Shown here: in pieces, positions 44,265 to 54,719 of the stretch
Layout: each line of letters starts with the position of its first letter
How positions within the stretch are numbered: the first letter of the stretch is position 1
NCBI GenBank assembly: GCA_024362935.1
Contig: JANCRA010000003.1
Coordinates: forward strand, 49,141,844 to 49,205,843
Source: Setophaga petechia
Lineage: Eukaryota; Chordata; Aves; Passeriformes; Parulidae
Length of the DNA stretch: 64,000 bases
Direction: 5' to 3'
Notes under the pieces: model-generated
Database searches by the model: none
Seen by the model: the letters and a program-made list of their open reading frames with translations, nothing else
Told to the model about the DNA's origin: nothing
Program-made: the position numbers and the translations under genes

Positions 44265-44857
44265 GGATGTAAAGGCTGGCACACAGGATGGCAAACATGG
44301 CAGGAACCAGTGCAGAAGCAGATAAGGAGGCCTGCAGTGATTTTGGGGCAAATTCTGGAACAGGAAGCAACAGTGCATGACCAGAGGAAACGTTCAAGGC
44401 AAGGGCACCTGTAATATGGCAGCATTCATTGAATATGACCACCAGAAAGACTCCTCTTAATGAACCTCCAGGATCATTAAAGGACTTGCAGGAGGTGGTA
44501 GACGCATGGAAATGAGTTCTAGGAAAAAGGTGTTTGTGTATTAGAAAAGAAATACTTTTTAATGCCTACATGTGGTTCTAATGGATTAATACCCTGTTGT
44601 AAAGTCTCACCATACACACAATACAAGGAGAGATCCCTCTGTGTCCTGTGCAGATAAAGAATTTCTGCTTCCTCATGCTTTGCATTGTGTTAGAAAGTTT
44701 GTTCAGGCCCTTTTCCGTATTGGGATGGAAACGGGATGCACAGGAGAAGAGAGAGGAGCTGGGGAGGGCCCTGCGGTCACTGGGAGAGGGTGGCAGGAAG
44801 AGAGCAGCTGGTGCAGGAGAGGAAGGTGGGGTAGGGAGGAAGGCAAACATTGCACTG
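44265..44857 (-). other. Rest of gene 9 predicted intron
   Basis: Near-identical to 32259-32851. No coding frame recognised. Confidence 0.5.
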
Positions 44858-44859
44858 AC

Positions 44860-45069
44860 CTGTTCCCTGTGGGGCAGCAGCAGGCAAAGGGGTCTGTGCA
44901 GATCAGTGGCACTTCCTGGTACCTCTTGCTCCTTTGGGATCCGTGTCCTAAAGCGGCTCCTGCCAGGTCAGGGACATGAAGGAGAAAGTGCCCAGGTCAC
45001 CAGGAGCTCCCCATTCCCGTCCTGCTGGCTCCTCTCCGTGCTCTGTCCTGGTGTTGCTCCCCAAGGCTC
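44860..45069 (-). promoter_or_regulatory. Candidate exon 1 of gene 9
   Basis: Donor GT at 44858-44859; upstream LTR site (about 45170) is empty. Confidence 0.5.
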
Positions 45070-45669
45070 AGTGGGGGCATAGGGCAGACGGAAGTTATTT
45101 TACAACTTTGGGTACGTCACAGCTCTGCTCCCTCTGAGTTATTTATCTTGATTTTTTTTTCTTTGTAAGAAAGGAATTGGCTTTTTCAAAAGTCAACATG
45201 AAGAATTTTTCAAATGGCTCCTCATTCCCTTCTGATTAGAAACATTGCTTCTCTGCACAATGTCCCTTTCTCCATCTGCCTTCTCTCTCCCAACAGGTTC
45301 CTACCACTCCTCCTTTCTCTTCCCTGAGGGGTCATTGTCCCTCCAGCACCAGAGGTTTACTGGTGGCATTAGAAAGCATGGTAGTGCTGTTCAATTATCT
45401 GTCTGCTTGACAGAAACAACTCCCATTCTGGAAATATATCCAGAATCATTGCTAAAACCTGCCCTGGGCCCAAAGGAGCACAAATGAGATGAGAATTCAC
45501 ATTTTTGACATTCTAACTGCAGGCTCACACAGCCCAAATGAAGGACAGCACTCAGTTGCTTGCAGCCAGGTCAACAGCACTTAGAGCCCACATTAATTAC
45601 TGCCAGTCCTCTTAATGATGCAGTAAAAGCTATCAGGGACCAGATTTCGGGGTGCTGTGATTCTCTTTC
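45070..45669. repeat. Intergenic modules
   Basis: Diverged copy of 33065-33720, interrupted on the right by an LTR. No gene. Confidence 0.5.
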
Positions 45670-46313
45670 TGTCGGGTTCAGGACATCCCTTTGGCTGTCC
45701 TGAGCAGCCAAGACCCTTGCCGGGGGGCTCAGAGACCCTGGCACAGAGCCCAAAATGCCTCTGTGAGTTTGATTATAGCCCGTGGAGCAAATACCAACCT
45801 TCTATGAAGATAGCAAGCCACAAGAGTTTAGGTAGAATATTAGTGAAATTATCACAGGGTGAATTATGTATTTTAGGATTACTGTACAGGGGGGTTCTAT
45901 CCCTGTACAGGGGGGTTATGGAGACAAGATGGAGGAATCGGGGCGTGCCTCGTGCTTCTTCTTTCTTCTTCTTGGCCTCCATCTTCTGTAGTGATGTTGG
46001 CAATTACTTATTGGTTTAGAGTAGAAGCTCACTGTCTAGCATAGGTGATGGGTATTGGGGAGTAATTGTAAATATTGTACACGTAGTTTTTAGTATAAAG
46101 ACACAACACCGCCCCGGGGGCAGGCAGAGTGCCTGTGGCTGCCCTGCTGAGCAGATCTCTGCTGGGCAGAAAGAAAATTTTATAGATAAGAACTAATAAA
46201 CGACCTTGAGACTGAAAGATGAAGAGTTCTGACTCCCTTTTTAAGCGCCGGGCTGGGAAAAGAGACTTTGGAACTTTTCTCGGGGTCACTCTGACAAACT
46301 AATGATCCCGACA
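45670..46313 (+). mobile_element. Solo LTR, family 4 (644 bp)
   Basis: Perfect inverted ends TGTCGGG and CCCGACA. TATAAAG at 46094-46100 and AATAAA at 46195-46200 set plus orientation. Flanks TCTTTC and CCTTTC suggest a 6-bp target duplication with one change. A 20-bp stretch (GTACAGGGGGGTT..) is duplicated within U3 near 45884-45917. Confidence 0.85.
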
Positions 46314-47166
46314 CCTTTCCAGCCCTTCATTGGGGCTTATCCTCCTCCTCAGGCTTGGGAGCATTAGTGTTTGTTTTTATCTGACCCTACCCCCTGGGCA
46401 GCCTGTGCCAGGGCCCCACCACCCTCACAGGGAAGGATTTCTTCCCAATATCCAATCTGACCCCAACCTCTGTCACTGGGAAGCCATTCTCCCTTGTCCT
46501 GTCACTCTATGCCTTTGTCCACAGTCTCTCTCCATCTCTCCTGGAGCCACATCAGCTCCTGGATCATGAAGTGTTTGCCCTTGAAAGGATTGGGCTGGTG
46601 AGGGGATGTGAGAGTCCATAGCTGAGGACACAAACACGGTGTCAGCAGGGAAGGGAGGTGACAGTTCTGGTCCCAGGGCCAGCTGTTTCCAGCTGGAGCA
46701 TCCCAGATCCCTGAGGCACATGTCAGCCTGGGTAGGAATCATCTCACCTCAGCTTTCTGGGAATTCCTTGGAATTCACTGTAGGCTGCTGTTTGACTCCC
46801 CATGAAGTGCAGAAGATGACTCAGAGGAAACCTGCAACTTTCTAAGGATTAAAGCCAAGAGAGCAGCATGGATTTGCCTCTTCTCAGAAGAGATGACATC
46901 GCTGACATCCTAAATCCTCCCTCTGCTGTGTGCCTGTGCTCCAGCTGAGCCACAGAATTTATTATTGCATGAATGTTCTAGGAAACTGAATGGTGAAGGT
47001 GAAGTGCAGCTGAAATTGTGGCGTACAAGTGGCAAAACTAGGTTTGAACCAGTAATCAAAGTTTAACAGCACATTTGTCGTGCAGGGTCCTAAGGATGTA
47101 CCCCAGAAATGAGATGGGGCAAGTTCAGGCTGTTCAAAAGACAAGATTTTGTAATTGGAGTTGCTT
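46314..47166. repeat. Intergenic block
   Basis: 46410-47160 follows 33925-34684. No gene. Confidence 0.5.
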
Positions 47167-47214
47167 TAAAATTGAAAGATGCAGCTGAGAGGGAGACAAA
47201 GTGCTTTGGTCACA

Positions 47215-47555
47215 GGTGTGGTTGCTGGGGCTCTCTCCCATTCCTCATTTCCTGGGCAGAGTGAAGAGCAGCTGAGGAGCAGAGCCCTGAGCCCGTGGCA
47301 GGCTCTGAGCCAGCTGCCTGTGTGTGAGAGCCCTGGAGAGCAGGAGGCAGCACGGAGAGCAGGGGCTGTGGCAGGAGCTGGGACAGAGCCCGCGCCGGAC
47401 GCTGCTCAGGCTCACCCTGCAGGCTGCGCTGCCCTTTCCCAAGGGACCATTCCAGGGAACTCCTGCAGATCCCAGCCCAGGGACAGCAGCTGGAGGCTGG
47501 GAGCTGAGGGGAGTGCACTGCGGGGAAGTTCTCCCAGGCTGCCTGAGGAAGCCAG
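47215..47555 (+). promoter_or_regulatory. Candidate exon 1 of plus-strand fragment 10b
   Basis: Close copy of 34730-35072, ending GCCAG|GTCAGA (GT at 47556-47557). Confidence 0.35.
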
Positions 47556-48039
47556 GTCAGACTCTTCCACTTTCATCAGGGCCTCCTCATTGGGTGGAGC
47601 CTGGTTATTGATTTTGGGGGCAGAATTGAGGTCTGGAGGGAATTCAAAGCTATAAATAGTGTGGGAAAAGGGATGGAATATTGAAACGAGTGTCCTCCTG
47701 AAGGAATCCAGCAGCTCAGTGATATCAACTGACATCTGAGAGTCCAGGTCAGATCCATCCCAAAGCCATTTGCTCTCTGATATCTCCATGGGCAATCCTC
47801 TCCTTTTCCTATTGTTTTACTGCTCCAGCTGTGTCCTGTTCAAAGCCAGGAAGGAGGAATCTACCTGGCTTTTGTGCCAGGCACACAGGACCAGGCTCCC
47901 ACACCCTGCTTGCCATCTGTCCTGTCCCTCACCCCTCCCTGTGCTGCTCCACATGGAAGCTGTGGGTGGAAAAAGATGGGAAAAGCCACGTTTGGGTACA
48001 GCAGCGTTGCTCTGGTGTGTCTGTTTGTCACCCCTCCAG

Positions 48040-48455
48040 CTGTGTGAGGGCAGGAGAAGCAGCAGAGTTGTCACCATAAGCACTTTGTCCCCTGCCACGG
48101 AGGGAGCCAGCCCTGCCTGCAGGAGCCAGCCCGGTGGGAAGGTATCCCAGGGGAGCTGGAATGAGGAGAGCCACGACAACTGGGGCCAGTGTGACAACAG
48201 GCAGTGGAGCAAAGTGCCTGTCCTGCTGCTGCTGCTGCTGCTGCTACTGTGCCTGTGTGGAATGGTGGGAATGGGGCTGTGCTCTGGCTCCTCAGCTTCT
48301 GCATCCACAGGAACCCCATCACTCCCTGTGTGCTCAGCCTGGCCATGGCTGGCTCCACCTTCCTGCACTCCATCATCACCACCCTGGGGATATTTTCTGT
48401 CCCAGAGAGCTTCTGCCACCAGCTGGGCTCGTGGGGTGTGACAGCTGGGCTGAAG
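48040..48455 (+). pseudogene. Plus-strand MRGPR-like fragment 10b (N-terminus to TM2)
   Basis: Acceptor AG at 48038-48039. The start codon is ATA at 48076 where copy 10a has ATG. A CTG run (48222-48247) lengthens a Leu stretch before TM1. The frame breaks at the same missing base as in 10a, after which the correct frame gives GNGAVLWLLSFCIHRNPITPCVLS (read as two pieces: TM1 end, then loop and TM2). Homology ends at about 48455, fused to part of a minus-strand exon 1 block. Lost start, frameshift and truncation make it a pseudogene. Confidence 0.78.
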
Positions 48456-48559
48456 GTCAGGGACATGAAGGAGAAAGTGCCCAGGTCACCAGGAGCTCCC
48501 CATTCCCGTCCTGCTGGCTCCTCTCTGTGCCCTGTCCTGGTGTTGCTCCCCAGGGCTCG
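48456..48559 (-). pseudogene. Truncated exon 1 block at fusion junction
   Basis: Only the 5' half of the first-exon block remains; the donor half is replaced by plus-strand receptor sequence. Confidence 0.55.
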
Positions 48560-48685
48560 GTGCAGTCATTGGGCAGTTGGAAATGCTTTTACAAATTGTG
48601 CTTCGTCGTTGCTTCACAGCCTGGGAGTTGCTGATCTTGACTTTTTTTTTTTTTTCCTCCTACAAATCAAGTGGTCTTTTTCTTT

Positions 48686-49061
48686 TTTTCTGAGAAACGA
48701 CACCTCCTTCTTAAAATTTTAACAAGTTTAATAAACTACAACACAGGACAAAATAAGGTCCAGACGCACACTGCCCAAAACAGAAACGGGCTTTGTACCC
48801 TCTTGGTAACCACCCCCCGGTAATACATCCCGCCACATTCAGACACATTCTGCTTTTCCAGCACATTCCCGGAGCTCGTGCAGCGCTTCGGGCTTCGACT
48901 GCCCACCATGGTCAGAGATCAGCATTACAACTCTCAACATGAACACAGTACTCACGTCAGAAAAAGTCCAAAGCTTAACAGAGCTTCTTTGAACATTATA
49001 ACACACAAAATATTCATTCAACGTTTCTGAGAGTCAATCACCACAGCACCTGTTTCTAACA
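48686..49061 (-). mobile_element. Solo LTR, family 1, with internal deletion
   Basis: Same insertion site as other copies; about 20 bp are missing near 48866. Left end poorly preserved (T run). Confidence 0.7.
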
Positions 49062-49360
49062 TTTGTGAATGTCTTCTCATTTCCCCCTAATTAGAAACAC
49101 TCCTTCCCAGGAGAGTGTCCCATTCTTCAACTGCCGAACCTCTCCTGATGGGTTTCTGCCATTCCTCATTTCTGTTCCCTGAGGGGTCATTGTCCCTCCA
49201 GCAGCAGAGGGATGCTGGTGATGCTGGTGGCACTGGAATGCTGCTGGCAGTGCTGCTGAAGCATCTGTCTGCTTGTCAGAAACAACTCCCATTCTGGGAG
49301 CAGCTCCATGATCATTGCCAAAACATTCTCAGGGCCAAAGGAAGCACAGCTGAGCGGCTT

Positions 49361-49459
49361 CCTATCCTATCCTATCCTATCCTATCCTATCCTATCCTAT
49401 CCTATCCTATCCTACCCTATCCTATCCTATCCTATCCTATCCTATCCTATCCTATCCTA
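49361..49459. repeat. (CCTAT)n microsatellite
   Basis: About twenty copies with one CCCTA variant. Confidence 0.95.
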
Positions 49460-50239
49460 ATCACATCCCACAGCTTTCCGAACCGAAGCCACTCCTCCAC
49501 TGCAAGTGCAGCCTGTCAGGCTGTGCTCCCCTCCAGTGGGAGATTTGGGATTCCTGGCATCCAAAGCCCCTCCCACCTGCTCTTACTCGCTCCGGACCCC
49601 TCTGAAACCGCCTCCAACACCCCAGACCATCCCCGGGGCCCCCTTTTCACCCCCAACAGCCCTGATCCTGCCCTGCTGCACCAGGGACCCCAGCAGTGAC
49701 CCTGTTCCTCCTGGCCATAGGGCTCTAGGATCCAGGAGGGAGAAGGAAAGCACAGCTGCACTGTGCTCCCAGGAGATCACAGGATGATAAATGTGGCTGC
49801 AGCCAGTGCAGAAACAGATTTGGAGGACTGCAGTGGTTTTGGGGCAAGTTCTGTAACAAGAAGCAAGAGCACATGGCCAAAGGAAAAGTTGAAGGCAAGG
49901 TCACCTTTAGTATCTCAGCACTCAGTGAATGCAAGCACCAGAGAGACCCCTCTGAATGACCCTCCAGGATCAGGAAAGGACTTGGAGGAGGAGAAGAATG
50001 CATAGAAATTAGTCCTATGAAAGTGATGTTTATGTATCAGATAAAAAGGCACTTTATGACTCTGTGGTTACGATGGATAAAACCCCGTTGTAAAGTCTCA
50101 CCACAAACAGAAATATGGAGAGATGCATCTGTGTGTCCTGAGCAGGTAAGAATTCCCTCTTCCTAATGCTTCCCATTGTGTTTGAAAGTTCATTACTGCT
50201 GATTTTGGTATCACTCCCAGTTCCCATCTCCATCCCTCT

Positions 50240-50303
50240 CCCCATCCCATCGCATCCCATCGCATCCCATCGCATCCCATCGCATCCCATCCCATCCCAT
50301 CCC
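50240..50303. repeat. Pentamer/decamer microsatellite
   Basis: Four copies of the decamer CATCCCATCG, then CCCAT. The paralogous array at 61159-61208 has three decamers. Confidence 0.9.
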
Positions 50304-50536
50304 GTGGCTGCTCCCAGCCTTCAAGTGCTTTCCATCAGGCTCTGCTGTCTTCCATTTGGGAGATCTGTGGACAGCAGCAGTTCCTGGGAGCAGAGGGTGT
50401 TTCTGATCAGCGCCACAGGAGCTGAGCCCAGGGGCTGCTCCTCAAGGCTGAGGCCTCACAAGCACGGATCAGAGCCCAGAGCGGCCTGGAAAGGGGCTGG
50501 GGATGCAGCAGCACAGGGAGGGTGATCCTGTGGGTA

Positions 50537-50542
50537 TTTATT
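50537..50542 (-). terminator. Polyadenylation signal of gene 11, overlapping its stop
   Basis: Minus-strand AATAAA; the gene 11 stop TAA (50538-50540) lies inside it. Confidence 0.55.
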
Positions 50543-51590
50543 GATCAGGAGACTCAAGGAATCTCTCAGCCACTGTCCCGGGGAAGTGCAGTGGAAGGGT
50601 TTCACAGGCTTGGACCCCTCTGATCACAGCAGGACCATTGCTGCAAGCAGTGTTTTCTTTTGGCTCCCCAAAAACCCTGTGGATCGCCTTCCTTAGGGAC
50701 TGCATGGAGGAGTGCTTCCTGCAGCTCTCCATGGAGCAGTGTCTCCAGCAGCTCCCCATGGAGCAGTCTCTCTTCCAACTCCCCACCAAGAAGTAGATGA
50801 AGGGTTTGATGCTGCTGGTGATGCAGGTGAGCAGGAAAACCACCTGGGAGGGCACAACTGTGTAACCAAGCTGCTGCAGGAGAGACCAGAGACTGAGGGG
50901 CAGACTGAAGAGTGCAACAAGGAAGATAACAATGTCAAGCCTCTTGTGTTGCTGCTGCTGCTGGGAGCCAGGCTTGAGATGAATGAAGAGGATTGTGCTG
51001 GAAATGACCATGGGTACAGCAAATAGGATGAGGTTGAGAGCGTACATGGAGGTGAGAGCCACCTGGCATTGCTCCTGCTCGAGTGACTGGCACTGGGAAG
51101 TCTCTGTAGGACTGACAGCGATGACAATGAAGAGGAAGGCCCAGAACAGGACACTCATCAGCACCCTCAGCAGGCGCTCAGGAAATTGGCAACCACAGAA
51201 TACCAGGCAGAGGACAGATCTGCATCTCTCGATGCTGATGAATGTCAGACGGTACAGCCCCATGTTGTAGGAGAACAGAGACAGCTGGAAAAGCAGGCTC
51301 AAATACATTTGGGGCATTATAGCAGAGCAGGAAACCTCCTCCACAAGGAAAAGTAGGGTAGAGGGGACCATGATGATGAGGAAGAGGAAGTCGGTGATGG
51401 CTTGGTTGAAGATGAAGTCGGTGATGGCATTAATGTGCAGGAGCCAGAGGAAAGCCCCATTCCCAGCCAGCCCACAGAGGCCAACGAGCAGCGTCACAAT
51501 GTGCATGGCCACGCTGGAGACATTGATCTCACACTGACCAGGTCCATTGCTTGGTGATGTGAAAAGAGGGGACACAGTGCTCACCTCCAT
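50538..51590 (-). CDS. MRGPRH-like: Mas-related GPCR, member H-like, subfamily A (gene 11, extended tail)
   Basis: Intact 350-residue frame. Keeps TM2 Asp (ITDFLFL), ERC after TM3 and SSIKPFIYFLVG in TM7 with Tyr retained. Loop 3 has five Gln. The tail has the three-fold 9-residue repeat. At the family stop position TGA reads CAA, so translation would run about 25 residues on (from RGVQACET) to a TAA inside the polyadenylation signal. An Asn sequon lies at INVSS in the N-terminus. Its closest relative is gene 14. Upstream exon 1 was not found. Confidence 0.88.
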   Translation of the reverse strand: MEVSTVSPLFTSPSNGPGQCEINVSSVAMHIVTLLVGLCGLAGNGAFLWLLHINAITDFIFNQAITDFLFLIIMVPSTLLFLVEEVSCSAIMPQMYLSLLFQLSLFSYNMGLYRLTFISIERCRSVLCLVFCGCQFPERLLRVLMSVLFWAFLFIVIAVSPTETSQCQSLEQEQCQVALTSMYALNLILFAVPMVISSTILFIHLKPGSQQQQQHKRLDIVIFLVALFSLPLSLWSLLQQLGYTVVPSQVVFLLTCITSSIKPFIYFLVGSWKRDCSMGSCWRHCSMESCRKHSSMQSLRKAIHRVFGEPKENTACSNGPAVIRGVQACETLPLHFPGTVAERFLESPDQ

Positions 51591-51638
51591 GGATGGATGG
51601 ACGCTGGGCAGGCAGTGGGATGTGGCCCCTGGCTGTGG

Positions 51639-51686
51639 TCAGAGTGGATGGGCAGTCAGTGCTTGGAGAATCCAAGGACGGACCAT
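51639..51686 (-). promoter_or_regulatory. Upstream ORF of gene 11
   Basis: Same peptide with Arg for His at position 3. Confidence 0.55.
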
Positions 51687-51779
51687 GCGGCTCCTCAGCA
51701 GCTCCCTGCAGTGGGAAGGATTCAGTGGGGTGGAGTGAGCTGTGTAGGGGAGGAGGGCAGTGGAAACAGTGGGGTGGGA

Positions 51780-53468
51780 GAGGGAGTTGGGAGGGTTTGG
51801 GTTGCCTTGCAGGGAATTGATAAAGAAGAGAGAATAACCATTTTAAACTCCCCTGAAGTTGCTCCAAGACTAACTGGTCAGAGAGATAAATGAATGTAAA
51901 GATTTGGACACAGGATGATAAATGTGGCTGGAGCCCGTACAGAAACAGATAAAGAAGGCCTGCAGTATTTTTGGGGCAAGTTTCTGTAATAAGAACAAGA
52001 GCACATGGCCAAAGGAAAAGTTCAAGGCAGGGTCACCTTTAATATCAGATCACTCAGTGAATACAACCACCAGAGACCCCTCTTAAAGATTTACAGGGGC
52101 ATCAAAGGACTTCCAGCAGGACGTGGATGCATGGAAATGAGTTCTAGGAAAATGGTGTTTATGTACTAGACAACAAATATTTTATTATCTATGTATGGTT
52201 ATAATGGTTAAGAAGACTGTTGTAAAGTCTCACAACACACACAGAAATAAGGAGAGATCCTTCTGCGTGTCCTGCTGCCTAATATTTCACTTGGTAACAC
52301 CATTAGTAGGTGTTAGGAACTATATTCTGTCTGATTTTGGTATCACACCTCATCCCTTTCTCCACCTCACTCCCCATCCCATCCCATCCAATCCCATCCC
52401 ATCCCATCCCATCCCATCCCTTGGCCGCTCCCCACCTTGAAGCATGGCTTCTCAGGCTCTGCTGCTCTCCAATTGGAAAATTTGGGATCAACGGCATGCA
52501 GACCCTTCCTGAACTTTTCCAAAACATTCCAGAACTCTCCATCCTTCCAGACCCCTCTGACAACCTCCAGAGCCTCCCCAGGGCTGACTATTCCCATACG
52601 ACAGCCCCACTCCTGCCCTGCTCCATCCAGGACCATGAGCAGTGTCTGTGCTTCTCCCAGCCATTCCTGCATTTCTACCTTGAAATAAACAATTTAGCAA
52701 AGAAAGGACATGAACAGCATTTAGCTGGAATGGTATCTCATGCCTTAACCTTGCTTGCAGGCCTGCCCCAGTCAGATGTCTCAGGTACTAACACAGCTGA
52801 GAGAGCAGCAGTTGTGCCACATTTGCCAGAGCAGATGCAGACGTGTGTGCACGCAGACAGACGAACAGAGAGCCAGGCAGAGTCAGTGCAAGGTCCCTGT
52901 GAGAAATTGCCCTGGCAGGCAGTGAAATGCTCCCTGCGCATCCCTTTGCATCTCCTGCCTGGGCCAAGGGCTGGGCCTGGAGCCCTGGGGGGATGGGCCC
53001 AGGAGGCGTCGGCGTTCGGGGATCAGCCCAGGGCAGCAGGCGGGAGAGATCCCAGCTGAGAGAGGCCCCAGTGCCAGGGAGCTTCTGCTCAGCGCTGCTG
53101 GGCCCAGGAGAGCTCCAAGGGTCTCCTTTTGGGCCGCTGCTCACAGGGCCCCAAGGGATGTGCGTCACTCACAGCAATGCTTCACCCTGGCCACACTTGG
53201 GGCTGGCAGCTTCCTGTGGCAGTGGGAGAGCAGGGATGCTGTGGCATCCAGGGGAGTCCAGTAATTTCCAAGGCTGTTGATAAAAGCCCAGGAGGTGGTT
53301 GGACAGCAGCAGTTCCTGGGAGCAGAGGGTGTTTCTGATCAGCACCACAGGAGCTGAGCCCAGGGGCTGCTCCTCAAGGCTGAGGCCTCACAAGCACGGA
53401 TCAGAGCCTAGAGCGGCCTGGAAAGGGGCTGGGGATGCAGCAGCACAGGGAGGGTGATCCTGTGGGTA
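51780..53468. repeat. Upstream module of gene 11 and 3' flank of gene 12
   Basis: 51780-52690 matches 62690-63560; 52690-53468 matches the module at 1-833. A 249-codon plus-strand frame at 52310-53059 crosses a microsatellite and is not conserved. No gene. Confidence 0.5.
52373..52422. repeat. (CCCAT)n microsatellite
   Basis: About ten pentamers with a CCAAT variant. Confidence 0.92.
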
Positions 53469-53474
53469 TTTATT
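53469..53474 (-). terminator. Polyadenylation signal of gene 12
   Basis: AATAAA on the minus strand, 76 nt past the stop. Confidence 0.6.
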
Positions 53475-53549
53475 GATCAGGACACTCAAGGAATCTCTCA
53501 GCCATTGTCCCGGGGTCCTTCAGTAGTGCGGTAGAAAGGATCAGCAGAC

Positions 53550-54530
53550 TCAGACCCCGGTGTTCGCAATGAGATCACCTCCACAGGCAGTGTTTTCTTC
53601 TGGCTCCCCAAACACCCTGTGGATCGCTTGCCTTAGGGACTGCATGGAGGAGAGCTTCCTGCAGCTCTCCATGGAGCACTGTCTCCAGCAGCTCCCCATG
53701 GAGCAGTCTCTCTTCCAGCTCCCCACCAAGAAGTAGATGAAGGGTTTGATGCTGCTGGTGATGCCAGTGAGCAGGAAAACCACCTGGGAGGGTACAGCTC
53801 TGTAACCGAGCTGCTGCAACAGAAACCAGAGACTGAGGGGCAGACTGAAGAGTGCAACAAGGAAGATAACAATGTCGAGCCTCCTGTGTTGCTGTTGCTG
53901 GGAGCCAGGCTTGAGATGAATGAAGAGGAGTATGATGGAAGTGACCATGGGTGCAGTGAATAGGAAGAGGCTGAGGGCGTACATGGAAGTAAGAACCATC
54001 CGGCATTGCTCCTGCTCGTGTGACTGGCACAGGGAAGTCACCATGGGATTGACGGCAATGACAAGAAAGAACAAGGCCCAGAACAGGATTTTCATCATCA
54101 CCCACAAATGGTCCTTGGAAAGTTGTACAACACAGAAAAACTGGCAAATAACGGACCTGCACCTCTCGATGCTGATGAACATCAGCCGGTACATCCCCAT
54201 GGTGTAGGTGAACAGCGACAGCCGGGAAAGCAAGCTCAAATACACTGGGGACATTAAAGCAGAGCAGGACACTTCCTCCACAAGGAAGAGCAGGCTGGAG
54301 GGGACCATGAAGATGAGGAAGAGGAAGTCAATGCTGGCCTGGTTGAATACCACAAAGTCAGTGATGGTATCAATGTGGAGGAGCCACAGGAAAGCCCCGT
54401 TCCCAGCCAACCCACAGAGGCAGATGAACAGCATCACAATGTGCATGGCCACGCTGGAGACACTGATCTCACACTGATCAGGTGTGTCAGTTGGTGAAGT
54501 GAAAAGAGGGGACATGGTGCTCACCTCCAT
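53550..54530 (-). CDS. MRGPRH-like: Mas-related GPCR, member H-like, subfamily A (gene 12)
   Basis: Intact, 326 residues. ERC after TM3 is kept (FISIERCRSV), TM2 has SIDFLFL, and TM7 is GITSSIKPFIYFLVG. It has one extra residue after TM1 (DFVVFNQ) and one Gln fewer in loop 3. Loop 2 differs most from its paralogues (CVVQLSKDHLWVMMKIL). Tail with three 9-residue repeats, normal TGA. Its TM6-TM7 DNA is almost the same as in gene 14 but not gene 11. Confidence 0.88.
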   Translation of the reverse strand: MEVSTMSPLFTSPTDTPDQCEISVSSVAMHIVMLFICLCGLAGNGAFLWLLHIDTITDFVVFNQASIDFLFLIFMVPSSLLFLVEEVSCSALMSPVYLSLLSRLSLFTYTMGMYRLMFISIERCRSVICQFFCVVQLSKDHLWVMMKILFWALFFLVIAVNPMVTSLCQSHEQEQCRMVLTSMYALSLFLFTAPMVTSIILLFIHLKPGSQQQQHRRLDIVIFLVALFSLPLSLWFLLQQLGYRAVPSQVVFLLTGITSSIKPFIYFLVGSWKRDCSMGSCWRQCSMESCRKLSSMQSLRQAIHRVFGEPEENTACGGDLIANTGV

Positions 54531-54577
54531 GGATGGATGGACGCTGGGCAGGCAGTGGGATGTGGCTCTGGCTGTGG

Positions 54578-54625
54578 TTAGAGTGGATGGGCAGTCAGTG
54601 CTTGTAGAATCCAGGGATGGACCAT
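54578..54625 (-). promoter_or_regulatory. Upstream ORF of gene 12
   Basis: Same 15 residues; stop is TAA instead of TGA, so the peptide is kept despite base changes. Confidence 0.55.
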
Positions 54626-54719
54626 GTGGCTCCTCAGCTGCTCCCTGCAGTGGGAAGGATTCAGTGGGGAGGAGTGAGATGTGCAGGGGAGGAGGGCAGT
54701 GGAAACTGTGGGTGGGTGA

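Larger units (their letters stand above)
49062..50536. repeat. Intergenic modules upstream of gene 11 3' end
   Basis: 49070-49350 matches 5670-5965; 49500-50310 matches 60450-61210; 50340-50536 is the shortened A-type 3' flank. No gene. Confidence 0.5.

Noticed and set aside
47770..48441. 223-codon plus-strand frame as an intact gene
   Set aside because: It crosses the predicted intron-exon border and reads the receptor TM1-TM2 in the wrong frame after a one-base loss.
52310..53059. 249-codon plus-strand frame
   Set aside because: Begins in a CCCAT array and continues through a repeated 3' flank; not kept in paralogous copies.
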